Below are positions 1 through 9,393 of a stretch of 64,000 nt of DNA, in pieces. Both the position numbers and the translations under genes were made by a program. Source of the stretch: Chelativorans alearensis. GTDB lineage: Bacteria; Pseudomonadota; Alphaproteobacteria; Rhizobiales; Rhizobiaceae. The notes under the pieces were generated by a model, which made no database searches, was not told the DNA's origin, and saw nothing but the letters and a program-made list of their open reading frames with translations. Numbering within the stretch: position 1 is the first letter of the stretch; the number at the start of each line of letters is the position of its first letter. The stretch covers positions 115,108-179,107 of the forward strand of contig NZ_WQNI01000011.1 in NCBI RefSeq assembly GCF_010993735.1. The letters are read 5' to 3'.

Positions 1-536
1 ACCTGCCGCTCGCCCCAGGTGGTCACGGCAAGCGAGTGATGGATGAGGAGCACGTCGAAGCGTCGCCCGTCGACGCGGTTGACCGTCAGCGACGTGCCGT
101 CGAGCGCCACCGAGCCCTTGGGCGCGATGTACCTGGCCAGTTCCGCCGGCGCCTCGAGCACGAAGCGCACCGCCTCGCCCTCTTCCAGCCGCTCGATGAT
201 CTCCGCCGTGCCGTCCACGTGGCCGGAGACGATGTGGCCGCCCAGTTCGTCGCCGATCTTCAGCGGCCGCTCCAGGTTGACCCGCGTGCCCTCGCCCCAT
301 GCGGCGGCCGTCGTCAGCCGCAGGGCCTCCTCCCACGCCTCCACCTCGAACCAGTGCCGGTTGGAGCCGGTCTCGGGAAGTGCGACCACCGTCAGGCACA
401 CGCCGGCGCAGGCGATGGAGGCGCCGATGTCGATGGTCGCCGGATCGTAGCGCGTCTCGATGCGCAGCCGCGCGCCCTTCGCAAGGGGCCGGACTGCCTG
501 CACCGTTCCCACATCCGTGACGATCCCCGTGAACAT
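1..536 (-). CDS. ribE: Riboflavin synthase alpha subunit, C-terminus cut by window edge
   Basis: Catalyses dismutation of two 6,7-dimethyl-8-ribityllumazine molecules to riboflavin, the last step of riboflavin synthesis in the cytoplasm. The reverse-strand translation begins MFTGIVTDVG, the family's diagnostic N-terminus. It continues through the first lumazine-binding barrel and into the second, whose start resembles HIVSGHVDGT. About 178 residues are visible of a usual ~200. The start ATG overlaps the ribD stop codon by one base (TGATG), so the two genes are probably translationally coupled in the glyA-nrdR-ribD-ribE run. In some rhizobial annotations this gene is called ribC. Confidence 0.93.
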   Translation of the reverse strand, partial: MFTGIVTDVGTVQAVRPLAKGARLRIETRYDPATIDIGASIACAGVCLTVVALPETGSNRHWFEVEAWEEALRLTTAAAWGEGTRVNLERPLKIGDELGGHIVSGHVDGTAEIIERLEEGEAVRFVLEAPAELARYIAPKGSVALDGTSLTVNRVDGRRFDVLLIHHSLAVTTWGERQ

Positions 537-1660
537 CAGTGCGCCCTCGCAAATTCGAGATAGCCGTCGTCGCCGAAGCGGGCTTCGCGGAGCTTCGTGA
601 AGCCGTCAGGGATATGGTCGGGATTAACGGGCGATGCAATGCCGTGCGGGCCTATTTCGCCGGGGCCGACGAACAGGCACAGCCGGTCGACAAGGTCCTC
701 GGCCAGAAACGCCTCTGCCGTATAGGCGCCGCCCTCCACGAGAAGGCTCGAGATGCCGCGCGCTGCAAGGTCTTCCAGAAGCTCCGGCAGGGCGATCTGG
801 CCGTTTACCGCCTCGACGGCAAGGAAGTTGACACCTGCCTCAGCCAGCGCCACCCGGCGCGCCGCATCCGCATCCTGCGCGGCGGTAAGAAGCACCGGCA
901 CGTCGCGCGCGGTGCGAGCCAGCTTGGAGCCGAGGGCCAGGCGCAGATGGCGGTCGAGCACGATGCGCGCCGGCGAGCGCGCTTCCAGCCCCGGCAGACG
1001 GCAGGTCAGTGCCGGGTCGTCGGCCAATGCCGTGCCGATGCCGACGAGGATGGCATCGGCCTCCGCGCGCATCAGGTGCACCTGGCGACGGGCGATCTCT
1101 GCGGTGATGGGCACCTGCCCCTCCCCCTTAACGCCGATCCTGCCGTCGGCGGAAAGAGCAAGCTTGAGAATCACTTCCGGCCGCTTTCTCAAGGACCGTA
1201 TAAGGTAGCCCTTCATCAGGTCGGCGGCCGTGTCGGCCAGAACGCCCTCCACCACCTCGATGCCGGCGGCGCGCAGGACGGCGTAGCCCTTGCCGCTGAC
1301 GCGCGGGTCCGGGTCGCTCGCAGCACCCACCACGCGCTTCACGCCGGCGGTCACGAGCGCCTCCGCGCAAGGCGGCGTGCGCCCATGATGGGCGCAGGGC
1401 TCCAGCGTCACATAGGCCGTCGCGCCGCGCGCCAACGCCCCCGCCTCCTCGAGCGCCTGCGCCTCGGCATGCGGCCTGCCGCCCACGGCCGTCACCGCGC
1501 GCCCGACGATGCGGCCGTCACGCACGATAAGCGTGGCAACGGAGGGATTGGCGGCCGTCAGACCGAGATGGCTGCGCGACAGGCGGATGGCGGCGGCCAT
1601 GAAGCGCCGGTCGGTCTCCTCAAGACCGGCAAGCGGGGTGGGAGCGCCCTTGTCCGGCAT
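536..1660 (-). CDS. ribD: Bifunctional riboflavin deaminase/reductase RibD
   Basis: Performs the second and third steps of riboflavin synthesis: deamination of the diaminohydroxyphosphoribosylaminopyrimidine and NADPH-dependent reduction of the ribose. The N-terminal cytidine-deaminase-like domain (about residues 15-140) shows the zinc site as HAE at residues 64-66 and PC at 88-89 followed by TPPC ending at Cys98. The reductase domain follows from about residue 160 to the end. At 374 aa it has the usual length. It starts three bases after the nrdR stop and overlaps ribE by one base, so it is the middle gene of a compact operon. No FMN riboswitch-like element lies in front of it, which fits its internal position. 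Confidence 0.95.
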   Translation of the reverse strand: MPDKGAPTPLAGLEETDRRFMAAAIRLSRSHLGLTAANPSVATLIVRDGRIVGRAVTAVGGRPHAEAQALEEAGALARGATAYVTLEPCAHHGRTPPCAEALVTAGVKRVVGAASDPDPRVSGKGYAVLRAAGIEVVEGVLADTAADLMKGYLIRSLRKRPEVILKLALSADGRIGVKGEGQVPITAEIARRQVHLMRAEADAILVGIGTALADDPALTCRLPGLEARSPARIVLDRHLRLALGSKLARTARDVPVLLTAAQDADAARRVALAEAGVNFLAVEAVNGQIALPELLEDLAARGISSLLVEGGAYTAEAFLAEDLVDRLCLFVGPGEIGPHGIASPVNPDHIPDGFTKLREARFGDDGYLEFARAH

Positions 1661-1663
1661 CGC

Positions 1664-2128
1664 TCACTCCAGGTCCGGCTCGCCCTTGAGCTCGCCCAGC
1701 ACGTCCTGAAAGTCCTTCGCCTCGCGGAAATTCCGGTAGACCGAAGCGAAGCGGACATAGGCGACGTCGTCGAGCGACTTCAGCGCCTCCATGACCAGGA
1801 GGCCGATCTGGTCGGAAGGGATCTCGCTCTCGCCCGAGTTCTCGAGCTGGCGCACGATCCCAGTCACCGCGCGCTCCACGCGCTCGGGGTCGACATTGCG
1901 CTTTCTCAGCGCGATGTCGAAGGAGCGCATCAGCTTGTCGCGGTCGAACGGCACCTTGCGGCCCGAGCGCTTGACCACCACGAGATCGCGCAGCTGCACG
2001 CGCTCGAAGGTGGTGAAGCGGCCGCCGCAATCGGGGCAGGCGCGGCGGCGGCGGATGGCGGCGCCGTCCTCGGCGGGCCGCGAATCCTTCACCTGGGTGT
2101 CCTCGGACTGGCAGTATGGGCAGCGCAT
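1664..2128 (-). CDS. nrdR: Transcriptional repressor NrdR
   Basis: NrdR is the ATP/dATP-sensing repressor of ribonucleotide reductase genes. The protein opens MRCPYC and has a four-cysteine zinc ribbon (Cys3, Cys6, Cys31, Cys34) with the basic stretch RRRR between the pairs. An ATP-cone domain occupies about residues 48-138. Its 154 aa length is typical. It lies between glyA and ribD, a linkage well known in rhizobia, with 39 bases separating it from glyA. No ribonucleotide reductase gene is in the window, so its targets lie elsewhere. Confidence 0.95.
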   Translation of the reverse strand: MRCPYCQSEDTQVKDSRPAEDGAAIRRRRACPDCGGRFTTFERVQLRDLVVVKRSGRKVPFDRDKLMRSFDIALRKRNVDPERVERAVTGIVRQLENSGESEIPSDQIGLLVMEALKSLDDVAYVRFASVYRNFREAKDFQDVLGELKGEPDLE

Positions 2129-2167
2129 GGCAGCCTTTTCTTGGCAGAATCGCTTGTCGCGTCAGCC

Positions 2168-3481
2168 TTACCCCAGATAGGGGTAGAGCGGAAAGCGGTT
2201 GAGAAGGCCTTCGACCTTCTTCTTGACCGCTTCCTCGACAGCCAGGTTGCCCTCGTCGGAATTGGCCGCCTTCAGCCCGTCCAGCACCTCGGCGATCAAC
2301 TGCCCCACCTGAGCGAACTCGGCGACGCCGAAGCCGCGCGTCGTGCCGGCGGGAGTGCCGAGGCGGATACCGGAGGTGACGAAGGGCTTTTCCGGGTCGA
2401 AGGGGATGCCGTTCTTGTTGCAGGTGATGTTGGCCCGCCCCAGCGCCGCCTCGGCGCGCTTGCCCGTCGCGTTCTTGGGGCGCAGGTCCACCAGCATCAG
2501 ATGGTTGTCCGTGCCGCCGGAGACGATATCGAGGCCGGTCTCCTTGAGGCTCGCGGCAAGCGCCCGGGCGTTTGCCACCACCTGGTGCGCGTAGGCCTTG
2601 AACTCGGGCTGCAACGCCTCGCCCAGCGCCACCGCCTTGGCGGCGATGACGTGCATCAGCGGCCCGCCCTGCAGGCCGGGGAAGACGGCTGAGTTGAGCT
2701 TTTTCGCAATGGCCTCGTCGTTGGCGAGGATCATGCCGCCGCGCGGTCCGCGGAGAGACTTGTGCGTGGTGGTCGTCACCACATGGGCGTGCGGCAGGGG
2801 CGAGGGATGCGCGTCGCCCGCCACCAGGCCGGCGATGTGCGCCATGTCGACCATCAGGTAAGCGCCGACGCTGTCGGCGATCTCGCGGAAGCGCTTCCAG
2901 TCCCAGACGCGCGAATAGGCCGTTCCGCCGGCCAGGATCAGCTTCGGCTTCTTCTCGTGTGCCAGCCGCTCCACCTCGTCCATGTCGAGGAGGTGGTCGT
3001 CCTGGCGCACGCCGTAGGAGACGACGTTGAACCATTTGCCGGACATGTTGACGGGCGAGCCGTGGGTGAGATGGCCGCCGGAATTCAGGTCCAGCCCCAT
3101 GAAGGTGTCGCCGGGCTGCAGCAGCGCCAGGAATACCGCCTGGTTCATCTGGCTGCCGGAGTTGGGCTGCACATTGGCGAAATTGCAGCCGAAGAGCTCC
3201 TTGGCGCGGGCAATCGCCAGCTCCTCCACCACATCGACGAACTCGCAGCCGCCATAGTAGCGCTTGCCGGGATAACCCTCGGCATATTTGTTGGTGAGCA
3301 CGGTACCCTGCGCTTCCATCACCGCGCGGGAGACGATGTTTTCCGAGGCGATCAGCTGGATCTCGTCGCGCTGGCGACCGAGCTCGTTGCGGATCGCGTC
3401 GAAGATGTCGCGGTCGGTATCCTCAAGCGGCCGTGAGAAAAAGGTCTCGGTCTCGACGGCGGCGGCGGACGCATGTGCCAT
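2168..3481 (-). CDS. glyA: Serine hydroxymethyltransferase
   Basis: A PLP enzyme that interconverts serine and glycine while charging tetrahydrofolate with a one-carbon unit. The pyridoxal phosphate lysine is at about residue 241 in the motif [14 protein letters not shown]. Other family blocks are visible, including the N-terminal [16 protein letters not shown] and [16 protein letters not shown]. The length of 437 aa is normal for alphaproteobacteria. It is the first gene of the minus-strand run glyA-nrdR-ribD-ribE. The ~155 bases upstream, before the convergent-facing terminator of the next gene, should hold its promoter, but I could not identify a convincing box. Confidence 0.97.
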   Translation of the reverse strand: MAHASAAAVETETFFSRPLEDTDRDIFDAIRNELGRQRDEIQLIASENIVSRAVMEAQGTVLTNKYAEGYPGKRYYGGCEFVDVVEELAIARAKELFGCNFANVQPNSGSQMNQAVFLALLQPGDTFMGLDLNSGGHLTHGSPVNMSGKWFNVVSYGVRQDDHLLDMDEVERLAHEKKPKLILAGGTAYSRVWDWKRFREIADSVGAYLMVDMAHIAGLVAGDAHPSPLPHAHVVTTTTHKSLRGPRGGMILANDEAIAKKLNSAVFPGLQGGPLMHVIAAKAVALGEALQPEFKAYAHQVVANARALAASLKETGLDIVSGGTDNHLMLVDLRPKNATGKRAEAALGRANITCNKNGIPFDPEKPFVTSGIRLGTPAGTTRGFGVAEFAQVGQLIAEVLDGLKAANSDEGNLAVEEAVKKKVEGLLNRFPLYPYLG

Positions 3482-3638
3482 GGCGATGTCACCCCTTGCG
3501 CTAGAAGCTCATGATGCGTGGCGGAACCCGCGCGCCCTTAGCACTTTTCCGGGACCGCCACCACGTCTTGTGCCGATTTTTTGAGAGGGTGCGACATAGA
3601 GCACGACATACCGCGGCGTGGATAGGCCGGAAATGCGA

Positions 3639-3665
3639 AAAGGCCGCCCCGAAGGAGCGGCCTTT
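3639..3665 (-). terminator. Rho-independent terminator of ldtP
   Basis: A 9-bp perfect stem (AAAGGCCGC / GCGGCCTTT) with a 9-nt loop. Read on the minus strand it ends in a short T tract (CCTTTTCG). It lies 26 bases after the L,D-transpeptidase stop codon and in front of the glyA promoter region, so it separates the two transcripts. Confidence 0.8.
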
Positions 3666-3690
3666 GAATGGAGCTCTCAGGTGAGGATCG

Positions 3691-4950
3691 CTACAGCGCG
3701 GTGGAAATCTGCAGCTCCTGCTGGCCGTCGCGGCCGTAGATGTCGTCGCGGAAGTGGATCGCGCCGTCGCCCGTCGACCATGCCGAGATGTAGGTGAAAT
3801 AGACCGGCACCGGATTGGCGACGGGAATGCGCTTGTCTTCCTCGGTCTGGATCGTCGTCTCGATGGTGCGCCGGTCCCAGCCGGGCGTGTCGCGCAGGAT
3901 CCACGTCACCAGGTCGCGCACGTTCTGCACGCGCACGCAGCCGGAGGAGTGGAAGCGCGCCTGATCGCCGAAAAGCTGCTGCTGCGGCGTATCGTGCATG
4001 TAGACCGCATGCTCGTTGGGAAAATTGATCTTGACGGTGGCCATGGCGTTGATGCGGCCGGGGTCCTGGCGGAAGCGGTATTTCGCCGCGTCGTCCGTCG
4101 ACCAGTCGACGGAGAGCGGATCGACCTCGGTGCCGTCCGGCGCGATCAGGCGGATGCTGTTGTCCGTCAGGTAGCTGGGGTCCTCCCGCATTTTCGGGAT
4201 GATGTCCTTGCGGACGATGGACACCGGCGCATTCCAGTACGGGTTGAGGATGATCTCGTTGATCTTGGAGTTCAGCACCGGCGTCTGCCGGTCGACCTTG
4301 CCGACGATCGCCGTGTGGCGCAGGAAGACGCGGCCGTTCTCCACCGCCTCGATCGAGGCCGCGGGGATGTTGACCGTCACCAGGCGGCCGTCGAGAGGAT
4401 TCGCCGTCAGCTCGCGCAGGCGCCCGAGATTCGTCTGCAGCTGGCCGAGACGGATCGGCGCCGAGACGTTGAGCGCGGAATAGGTGTACTGGCCGGTAAC
4501 GCCGTCCGCGGGCAGGCCGTGGCGGGCCTGGAACCGCTTCAGCGCCGCATCGACGTAGGAATCGAAGGCAGGCGACATGCCGGCCTGCGTGGACAGGTCC
4601 TCCGAAATCATCAGCCGGCGGCGCAGGATTTCCACATCCGGGTCGATGACGCCAAGCTGCAGCTTCTTGGTGGCCGGCACCATGGGCCAGCCGCCGCGCC
4701 CGACGATGTCCGAATACCGGGCGATGGCACGCTCGACATTGCTCGCCGTCTGCTGGCTGAGAATGGGTTGGGTAGAGGAGACGTTGCCGCCTTGCGCGGC
4801 CTGGGCGTCGAAGCGGTCGCCCCAACTGCCCCGCCGCGGGGAATTGATGATGGCATCGATTGCATTCTGCGCCCTGGCGGAGCCTGCAAGGGCCGCAGCG
4901 GCCGCGGCAGCACCGGCTCCGGTAAGGAAAAGGCGGCGGTTGGATTTCAT
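3691..4950 (-). CDS. ldtP: L,D-transpeptidase (YkuD family), probable LdtP
   Basis: Predicted peptidoglycan L,D-transpeptidase that cross-links peptides or attaches proteins in the periplasm. Residues 1-27 form an export signal with a twin-arginine-like RRLFLTG followed by an alanine-rich stretch ending SARA. A peptidoglycan-binding-like region lies around residues 60-160, with LKRFQARHGLPADG. The YkuD catalytic domain covers about 185-370, with HSSGCVRVQN and the catalytic cysteine near residue 338. Length 419 aa. It is the next gene downstream of a MarR regulator resembling LdtR, a known activator of this gene in Candidatus Liberibacter asiaticus and Sinorhizobium. The symbol follows that pairing and is an inference. 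Confidence 0.85.
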   Translation of the reverse strand: MKSNRRLFLTGAGAAAAAAALAGSARAQNAIDAIINSPRRGSWGDRFDAQAAQGGNVSSTQPILSQQTASNVERAIARYSDIVGRGGWPMVPATKKLQLGVIDPDVEILRRRLMISEDLSTQAGMSPAFDSYVDAALKRFQARHGLPADGVTGQYTYSALNVSAPIRLGQLQTNLGRLRELTANPLDGRLVTVNIPAASIEAVENGRVFLRHTAIVGKVDRQTPVLNSKINEIILNPYWNAPVSIVRKDIIPKMREDPSYLTDNSIRLIAPDGTEVDPLSVDWSTDDAAKYRFRQDPGRINAMATVKINFPNEHAVYMHDTPQQQLFGDQARFHSSGCVRVQNVRDLVTWILRDTPGWDRRTIETTIQTEEDKRIPVANPVPVYFTYISAWSTGDGAIHFRDDIYGRDGQQELQISTAL

Positions 4951-5250
4951 GTTTACCGAACCCTCAACGTAAAACCCGGATTGTCTGGCTTTCGAACGTG
5001 CACGAAACAGCGTTAATTTTTCGCCAAAGCGCCGCTCGAAGCGTGACCGACTTGCCCTCTCCGGCCGGAATGCGGCCTTGGCAGCGGCGATGTCGCATCA
5101 TCCATTCCACCGCAATTATGTTATTAACGTGGCGCTTATGATTACAACAGGACGCCCATCACAATACCGTAATGGCCGGCACCCCGTCAGGGATACCAGC
5201 CATTCCGGTCGGCCTCCGCCGGCCGCCCCCAGCAGTCAAAACGGCACTGC
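4951..5250. other. 300-bp intergenic region between ldtR and ldtP
   Basis: No gene is seen here on either strand. The stretch around 5112-5150 is conspicuously AT-rich compared with its surroundings and probably carries the ldtP promoter. The part nearest ldtR (about 5170-5250) is GC-rich with short GCCGG/CCGGC inverted repeats. Because the upstream gene encodes the likely regulator, this interval is the obvious place for its operator. Confidence 0.5.
5115..5147 (-). promoter_or_regulatory. Candidate sigma70-type promoter for ldtP
   Basis: On the minus strand a TTGTAA box is followed after about 17 bases by an AT-rich -10-like segment (ATAACATAAT). It lies about 165-200 bases upstream of the ldtP start. 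The call rests on sequence resemblance only, since alphaproteobacterial promoters are weakly conserved. Confidence 0.3.
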
Positions 5251-5766
5251 TCACATGCGATAGGCGATGGTGTCGTTCCAGAAGCGGTCGAGCCGCTGCA
5301 GGGCACGGTTCATCTGGCGGAACTCGTCGGCCTTGATGCCGCCCACCTGCTCGATGGAGCCGATGTGACGGTCGTAGAGCTTGGAGACGACCTTGGCGAT
5401 CTCCGTGCCCTTCGGCGTCAGGCTGATGCGAACCGAGCGGCGGTCGACGCGCGAGCGCTGGTGGTGGACGAAGCCCTGGTCGACGAGCTTCTTCAGGTTG
5501 TACGAGACGTTGGAGCCGAGATAATAGCCGCGCGTGCGCAGCTCGCCCGCCGTCAGCTCGGCATCGCCGATATTGAACAGGAGCAGCGCCTGGATGGCGT
5601 TGATGTCGCTGCGGCCCTGGCGCTCGAACTCGTCCTTGATGACGTCGAGCAGGCGGCGGTGCAGCCGCTCGACGAGCTGCAGGGATTCAAGATAGAGGGA
5701 GCGCAGCGGCGCCTCGCCCTCTTCGTGGGTAGACGTCTTCTGTGTCGCGGATCGCGTGTTGATCAT
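5251..5766 (-). CDS. ldtR: MarR-family winged-helix regulator, LdtR-like
   Basis: A MarR-type DNA-binding regulator. The winged helix is visible in the segment DAELTAGELRTRGYYLGSN followed by VSYNLKKLVDQGFVHH and the basic wing RSRVDRRSVRISLTPKG. I chose the ATG giving MINTRSATQ (171 aa) because an AAAGG lies 8 bases upstream. A GTG start 45 bases earlier would give 186 aa but has no clear ribosome binding site. The protein resembles LdtR, which controls the L,D-transpeptidase gene ldtP and osmotic-stress tolerance in Liberibacter and Sinorhizobium. Here ldtP is the next gene downstream on the same strand, which supports the assignment. Assigning the effector and target is inference. Confidence 0.8.
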   Translation of the reverse strand: MINTRSATQKTSTHEEGEAPLRSLYLESLQLVERLHRRLLDVIKDEFERQGRSDINAIQALLLFNIGDAELTAGELRTRGYYLGSNVSYNLKKLVDQGFVHHQRSRVDRRSVRISLTPKGTEIAKVVSKLYDRHIGSIEQVGGIKADEFRQMNRALQRLDRFWNDTIAYRM

Positions 5767-5901
5767 AACTGGTGCCTTTCGTTTTGACGCCGGTGAGTTT
5801 TTTGTTTTCACCTTGGAGGCAACCCTATCGAATGCACCTAAAATTCGACTTAAACGTCAGGCTTAACAACACCTTGCGCAGGAAACCCTGCATTTAGGGC
5901 T

Positions 5902-5927
5902 AAAAAGGCGTTAACTTCGGTTAATGC
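5902..5927 (-). terminator. Weak hairpin with T-run after the DUF6163 gene
   Basis: On the minus strand GCATTAAC-CGAA-GTTAACGC (7 of 8 pairs) is followed by CTTTTTAG. The DUF6163 stop codon lies inside the stem. It looks like an AT-rich intrinsic terminator. Because TTAAC-TTCG-GTTAA is also a near-perfect dyad upstream of ldtR, it could equally be a regulator binding site. Confidence 0.45.
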
Positions 5928-6343
5928 GGGTCGCGGCGCCGGGCGAGATGAAGCAAGGTCCGCAGCACGGCATAAAGGGCGGCCACCGCGCCGTGCAGAA
6001 CGATGAGCCAGGGCCACGCGCCGAAGAGCTGGGGGAAGAAGCCGTACATGACGGCTTCGGCGGCCGCGCACAGGAACCAGACCACCGGTCCCCAGGAAGC
6101 CAGCATCCAAAGCCCGACCGCGGCAAAGGGAAAGAGGACGGCGAGCGGGGCGGCCGTCGCCTGCCAGTAGAACGGCATCAGGTCGAAGCGCCATTCCGGC
6201 CCCTCGAAGAAGCCCAGGAGCCTGACCCAGTAGCCGATGCCCTGGACGAGGCAGAAAAGCGCCACGGCGCGCTGCAGCATCTCCAGCGCATATTCGAGGG
6301 GGGATTGGCGCACCGGCATCTGCGTGACCGCGTCGTTCGTCAC
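5921..6343 (-). CDS. DUF6163 family integral membrane protein
   Basis: A 140-residue protein of unknown function with about four predicted membrane segments: near residues 26-44 (AVALFCLVQGIGYWV), 64-82, 84-104 and 110-130. It ends in a basic cytoplasmic tail HLARRRDPH. It matches a small rhizobial membrane family that I recognise as DUF6163. Its start overlaps the stop of the upstream hydrolase gene by four bases (ATGA), so the two are probably cotranslated. It lies just upstream of the ldtR-like gene, separated by a terminator-like hairpin. No catalytic motif is visible. Confidence 0.7.
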   Translation of the reverse strand: MTNDAVTQMPVRQSPLEYALEMLQRAVALFCLVQGIGYWVRLLGFFEGPEWRFDLMPFYWQATAAPLAVLFPFAAVGLWMLASWGPVVWFLCAAAEAVMYGFFPQLFGAWPWLIVLHGAVAALYAVLRTLLHLARRRDPH

Positions 6344-7461
6344 AGCTTAAGCTCCCCGTCGGGAAGCGGCGCGAAAAAAGCGTCGATCGCCGCCGGGTTC
6401 ACCTCGTCGAGCGATGCCGGCCGCCACTCCGGCGCCCTCGTCCTGTCGATCACCGCCGCGCGGATGCCCTCGTAGAAGTCGCCGTTGGCCAGCATGCGGT
6501 TGACGATCCGGAACTCCATGCGCATGCACTCGTCCATGGTGAGCGCGGCGCCGAGGCGCAGTTGCCGGAAGGCGACGTGAAGGCTGGTCGGCGAGCGCTT
6601 GGCGATTGTCTTAAGTGTCGCGGCCGCGAATCCATCCCCCTCTTCCGCGGCTTGCGAAAGGCTGGCGACGCACTCTTCCAGCGTCAAAAGGGAAAAATGC
6701 CGGGCGATGGCGTCAAGGCTCGCCGCGTCCTTTTCTCGGGGCACGTCGCGGGCGCGAGCGGCAAGGGCTCCGTCCACCTCGCCCGTCCGGGCGATCTCGT
6801 CTACAAGCCCCGCAAGCGCCGCCGAATCGACGGCATGGGTGGCAAGCCCCGCCCCGAGCGCCTCGCCCTGCCCGATGCGCTCGCCGGTCAGTGCCAGATA
6901 CATGCCGTAGTGGCCTTTAAGGCGTGACAGGAAGTGGCTGCCGCCGACATCGGGGAAGAAGCCGATGCCGACCTCGGGCATGGCGAAAACCGCCTTCTCC
7001 GTCATCACCCGGTGCGAACCGTGGGCGGAAACGCCCACCCCGCCGCCCATCACCACCCCGTCGATCAGCGCCACATAGGGCTTCGAGAGGCGCGCGATGG
7101 CCGCATTGAGGCGGTATTCGTCGGCGAAGAAGCCGATCGGCGGCCTGCCGGCGCGGCCGGCTTCATAGATGTCTAGAATGTCGCCGCCGGCGCAGAAGGC
7201 CCTGCCCTCCCCCTTGATGAGGACGACGCGCACTTTCTCGTCCGCCTCCCAGGCGGCCAATGCGCGGCCGATGGCCTTGACCATGGAATGGGTGAGCGCG
7301 TTGAGCGCGGCCGGTCGGTCAAGCACAATGATGCCCGCATGGCCTTGCCGCCCGAAACGGATGTCGCCGCCACCGTCGAAATCGCCTTCCAATCGAGCCT
7401 CCCCTCGCGAAACGCTCAATTGGTGATTATGTGCGGCATGGCGCCGCGTCAATGGCGGCAT
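6340..7461 (-). CDS. 3-hydroxyisobutyryl-CoA hydrolase (enoyl-CoA hydratase/isomerase family)
   Basis: Probable crotonase-fold hydrolase of valine catabolism, releasing 3-hydroxyisobutyrate from its CoA ester. Family blocks seen are GEGRAFCAGGDI (oxyanion-hole region), ALIDGVVMGGGVGVSAHG and MPEVGIGFFPDVGGSHFLSRL. The long C-terminal part with TLEECVASL and FRIVNRML separates this subgroup from ordinary enoyl-CoA hydratases. I place the start at the ATG giving MPPLTRRHAAHN (373 aa), because GGAAAGG lies close upstream. A start 30 bases earlier is possible. It overlaps the DUF6163 gene by four bases and is divergent from hemB. Confidence 0.8.
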   Translation of the reverse strand: MPPLTRRHAAHNHQLSVSRGEARLEGDFDGGGDIRFGRQGHAGIIVLDRPAALNALTHSMVKAIGRALAAWEADEKVRVVLIKGEGRAFCAGGDILDIYEAGRAGRPPIGFFADEYRLNAAIARLSKPYVALIDGVVMGGGVGVSAHGSHRVMTEKAVFAMPEVGIGFFPDVGGSHFLSRLKGHYGMYLALTGERIGQGEALGAGLATHAVDSAALAGLVDEIARTGEVDGALAARARDVPREKDAASLDAIARHFSLLTLEECVASLSQAAEEGDGFAAATLKTIAKRSPTSLHVAFRQLRLGAALTMDECMRMEFRIVNRMLANGDFYEGIRAAVIDRTRAPEWRPASLDEVNPAAIDAFFAPLPDGELKL

Positions 7462-7517
7462 GCCCGCCTTTCCCGCCGCCACGGGCCGCATCGGGGGCGA
7501 TACGCCCGCACTCCATG

Positions 7518-7546
7518 TTGTTCAGGCGTGTCGGCGCGTGATAAAT
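7518..7546 (+). promoter_or_regulatory. Candidate hemB promoter
   Basis: TTGTTC and ATAAAT are separated by 17 bases and end 25 bases before the hemB start. Spacing and boxes fit a housekeeping-sigma promoter. It lies in the short divergent interval between the hydrolase gene and hemB. Confidence 0.4.
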
Positions 7547-7571
7547 ATCGCGGCATACTGGAGAAAAGCCC

Positions 7572-8606
<1,035 letters not shown>

Positions 8607-8638
8607 CGGGCGGCAGCGCCATCGTTCGGAGCATTGCG

Positions 8639-8935
8639 ATGAGACAGGACAAGGCCATCCAAGAGGTGCTGCGAAACGCGGAAGCGTTGCAGTCGATGGG
8701 CGTAACCGCCCTCTACCTCTTCGGCTCGACAGCCCGCGATCAAGCCGTCGAAGACAGCGATGTCGATATATTCATCGACTACGACAAGAACCGCCGCTTT
8801 TCGCTTATCAATCTCGTCGGCATCAAGCAGTTTCTCGAAGAACGCTTGGCGACCGACATCGACATCACCACACGCGACAGCCTTCACCCGATGCTCAAGG
8901 ACGACATCGAGGGATCGGCTGTTCGGGTATTCTAA
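8639..8935 (+). CDS. MNT-domain nucleotidyltransferase (MntA-type antitoxin candidate)
   Basis: A 98-residue minimal nucleotidyltransferase. The catalytic signature GSx10DxD is intact (LFGSTARD...EDSDVDIFID), so transfer of AMP to a partner protein is plausible. In characterised MntA-HepT systems the MNT protein AMPylates a tyrosine of the HEPN toxin and neutralises it. Its stop codon overlaps the next gene's start (TAATG), typical of a toxin-antitoxin pair. Base composition is lower in GC than the flanking hemB and RDD genes, which suggests acquisition. Alternatively it could be a stand-alone nucleotidyltransferase with another target. Confidence 0.8.
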   Translation: MRQDKAIQEVLRNAEALQSMGVTALYLFGSTARDQAVEDSDVDIFIDYDKNRRFSLINLVGIKQFLEERLATDIDITTRDSLHPMLKDDIEGSAVRVF

Positions 8936-9294
8936 TGGCGGCCCGAAAAATCCGGCCGATCCTCGCCGAGATCGTTGAGGCGCTCGACGGTATCGAGGCG
9001 GCGACAGCCGGAAAGGAGTTCGGACAATTCCAATCGGACTGGCTTTTGCGCCACGGAATTCAACGCGGAATTGAGATCATTTCGGAAGCCGCCCGTCACC
9101 TCCCTTCCGATTTGCTTGCGCTTGAACCGCAAATCCCGTGGAAACAGATACGCGGGATCGGCAATATGCTGCGCCACGAATATCACCGAATTTCAGATTC
9201 CATAGTCTGGGCCGTAGTTACCGAGGACCTTCCACCGCTGCGTCGTGCAATTGAGCGCATTCAGATATCGCTCGATGCGTCTGGTATCGAATGA
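8935..9294 (+). CDS. HEPN-domain (DUF86) protein, HepT-type toxin candidate
   Basis: A 119-residue all-alpha HEPN protein and probable partner of the upstream MNT gene, with which it overlaps by one base. The C-terminal motif reads IRGIGNMLRHEYHRI. The His-x-Tyr part of the RX4HXY signature is present, but the arginine normally five residues before the histidine is glycine; arginines occur only at -8 and -1. Either this is a subfamily with a shifted motif or the RNase activity is reduced. It contains WLLRHGIQRGIEIISEAARHL, typical of DUF86. Toxin function is inferred from family and context. Confidence 0.8.
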   Translation: MAARKIRPILAEIVEALDGIEAATAGKEFGQFQSDWLLRHGIQRGIEIISEAARHLPSDLLALEPQIPWKQIRGIGNMLRHEYHRISDSIVWAVVTEDLPPLRRAIERIQISLDASGIE

Positions 9295-9393
9295 ACGATG
9301 GGGGTGCCGGGCGACATGCCATCCTCGAAATCTTGAAACCCCGCCCTCCATCCCCATCTGCAAGTGACCAGCTTCCCATAAGGCAGGAGCCCA

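Noticed and set aside
1..1700. FMN riboswitch for the riboflavin genes
   Set aside because: ribD lies three bases behind nrdR inside an operon, and no leader of suitable length or RFN-like structure is present in the window.
539..2692. A 717-codon open frame on the plus strand
   Set aside because: It runs antisense to ribD, nrdR and glyA, which all show clear family motifs. High-GC DNA produces such open frames in opposite strands. No ribosome binding site or known domain supports it.
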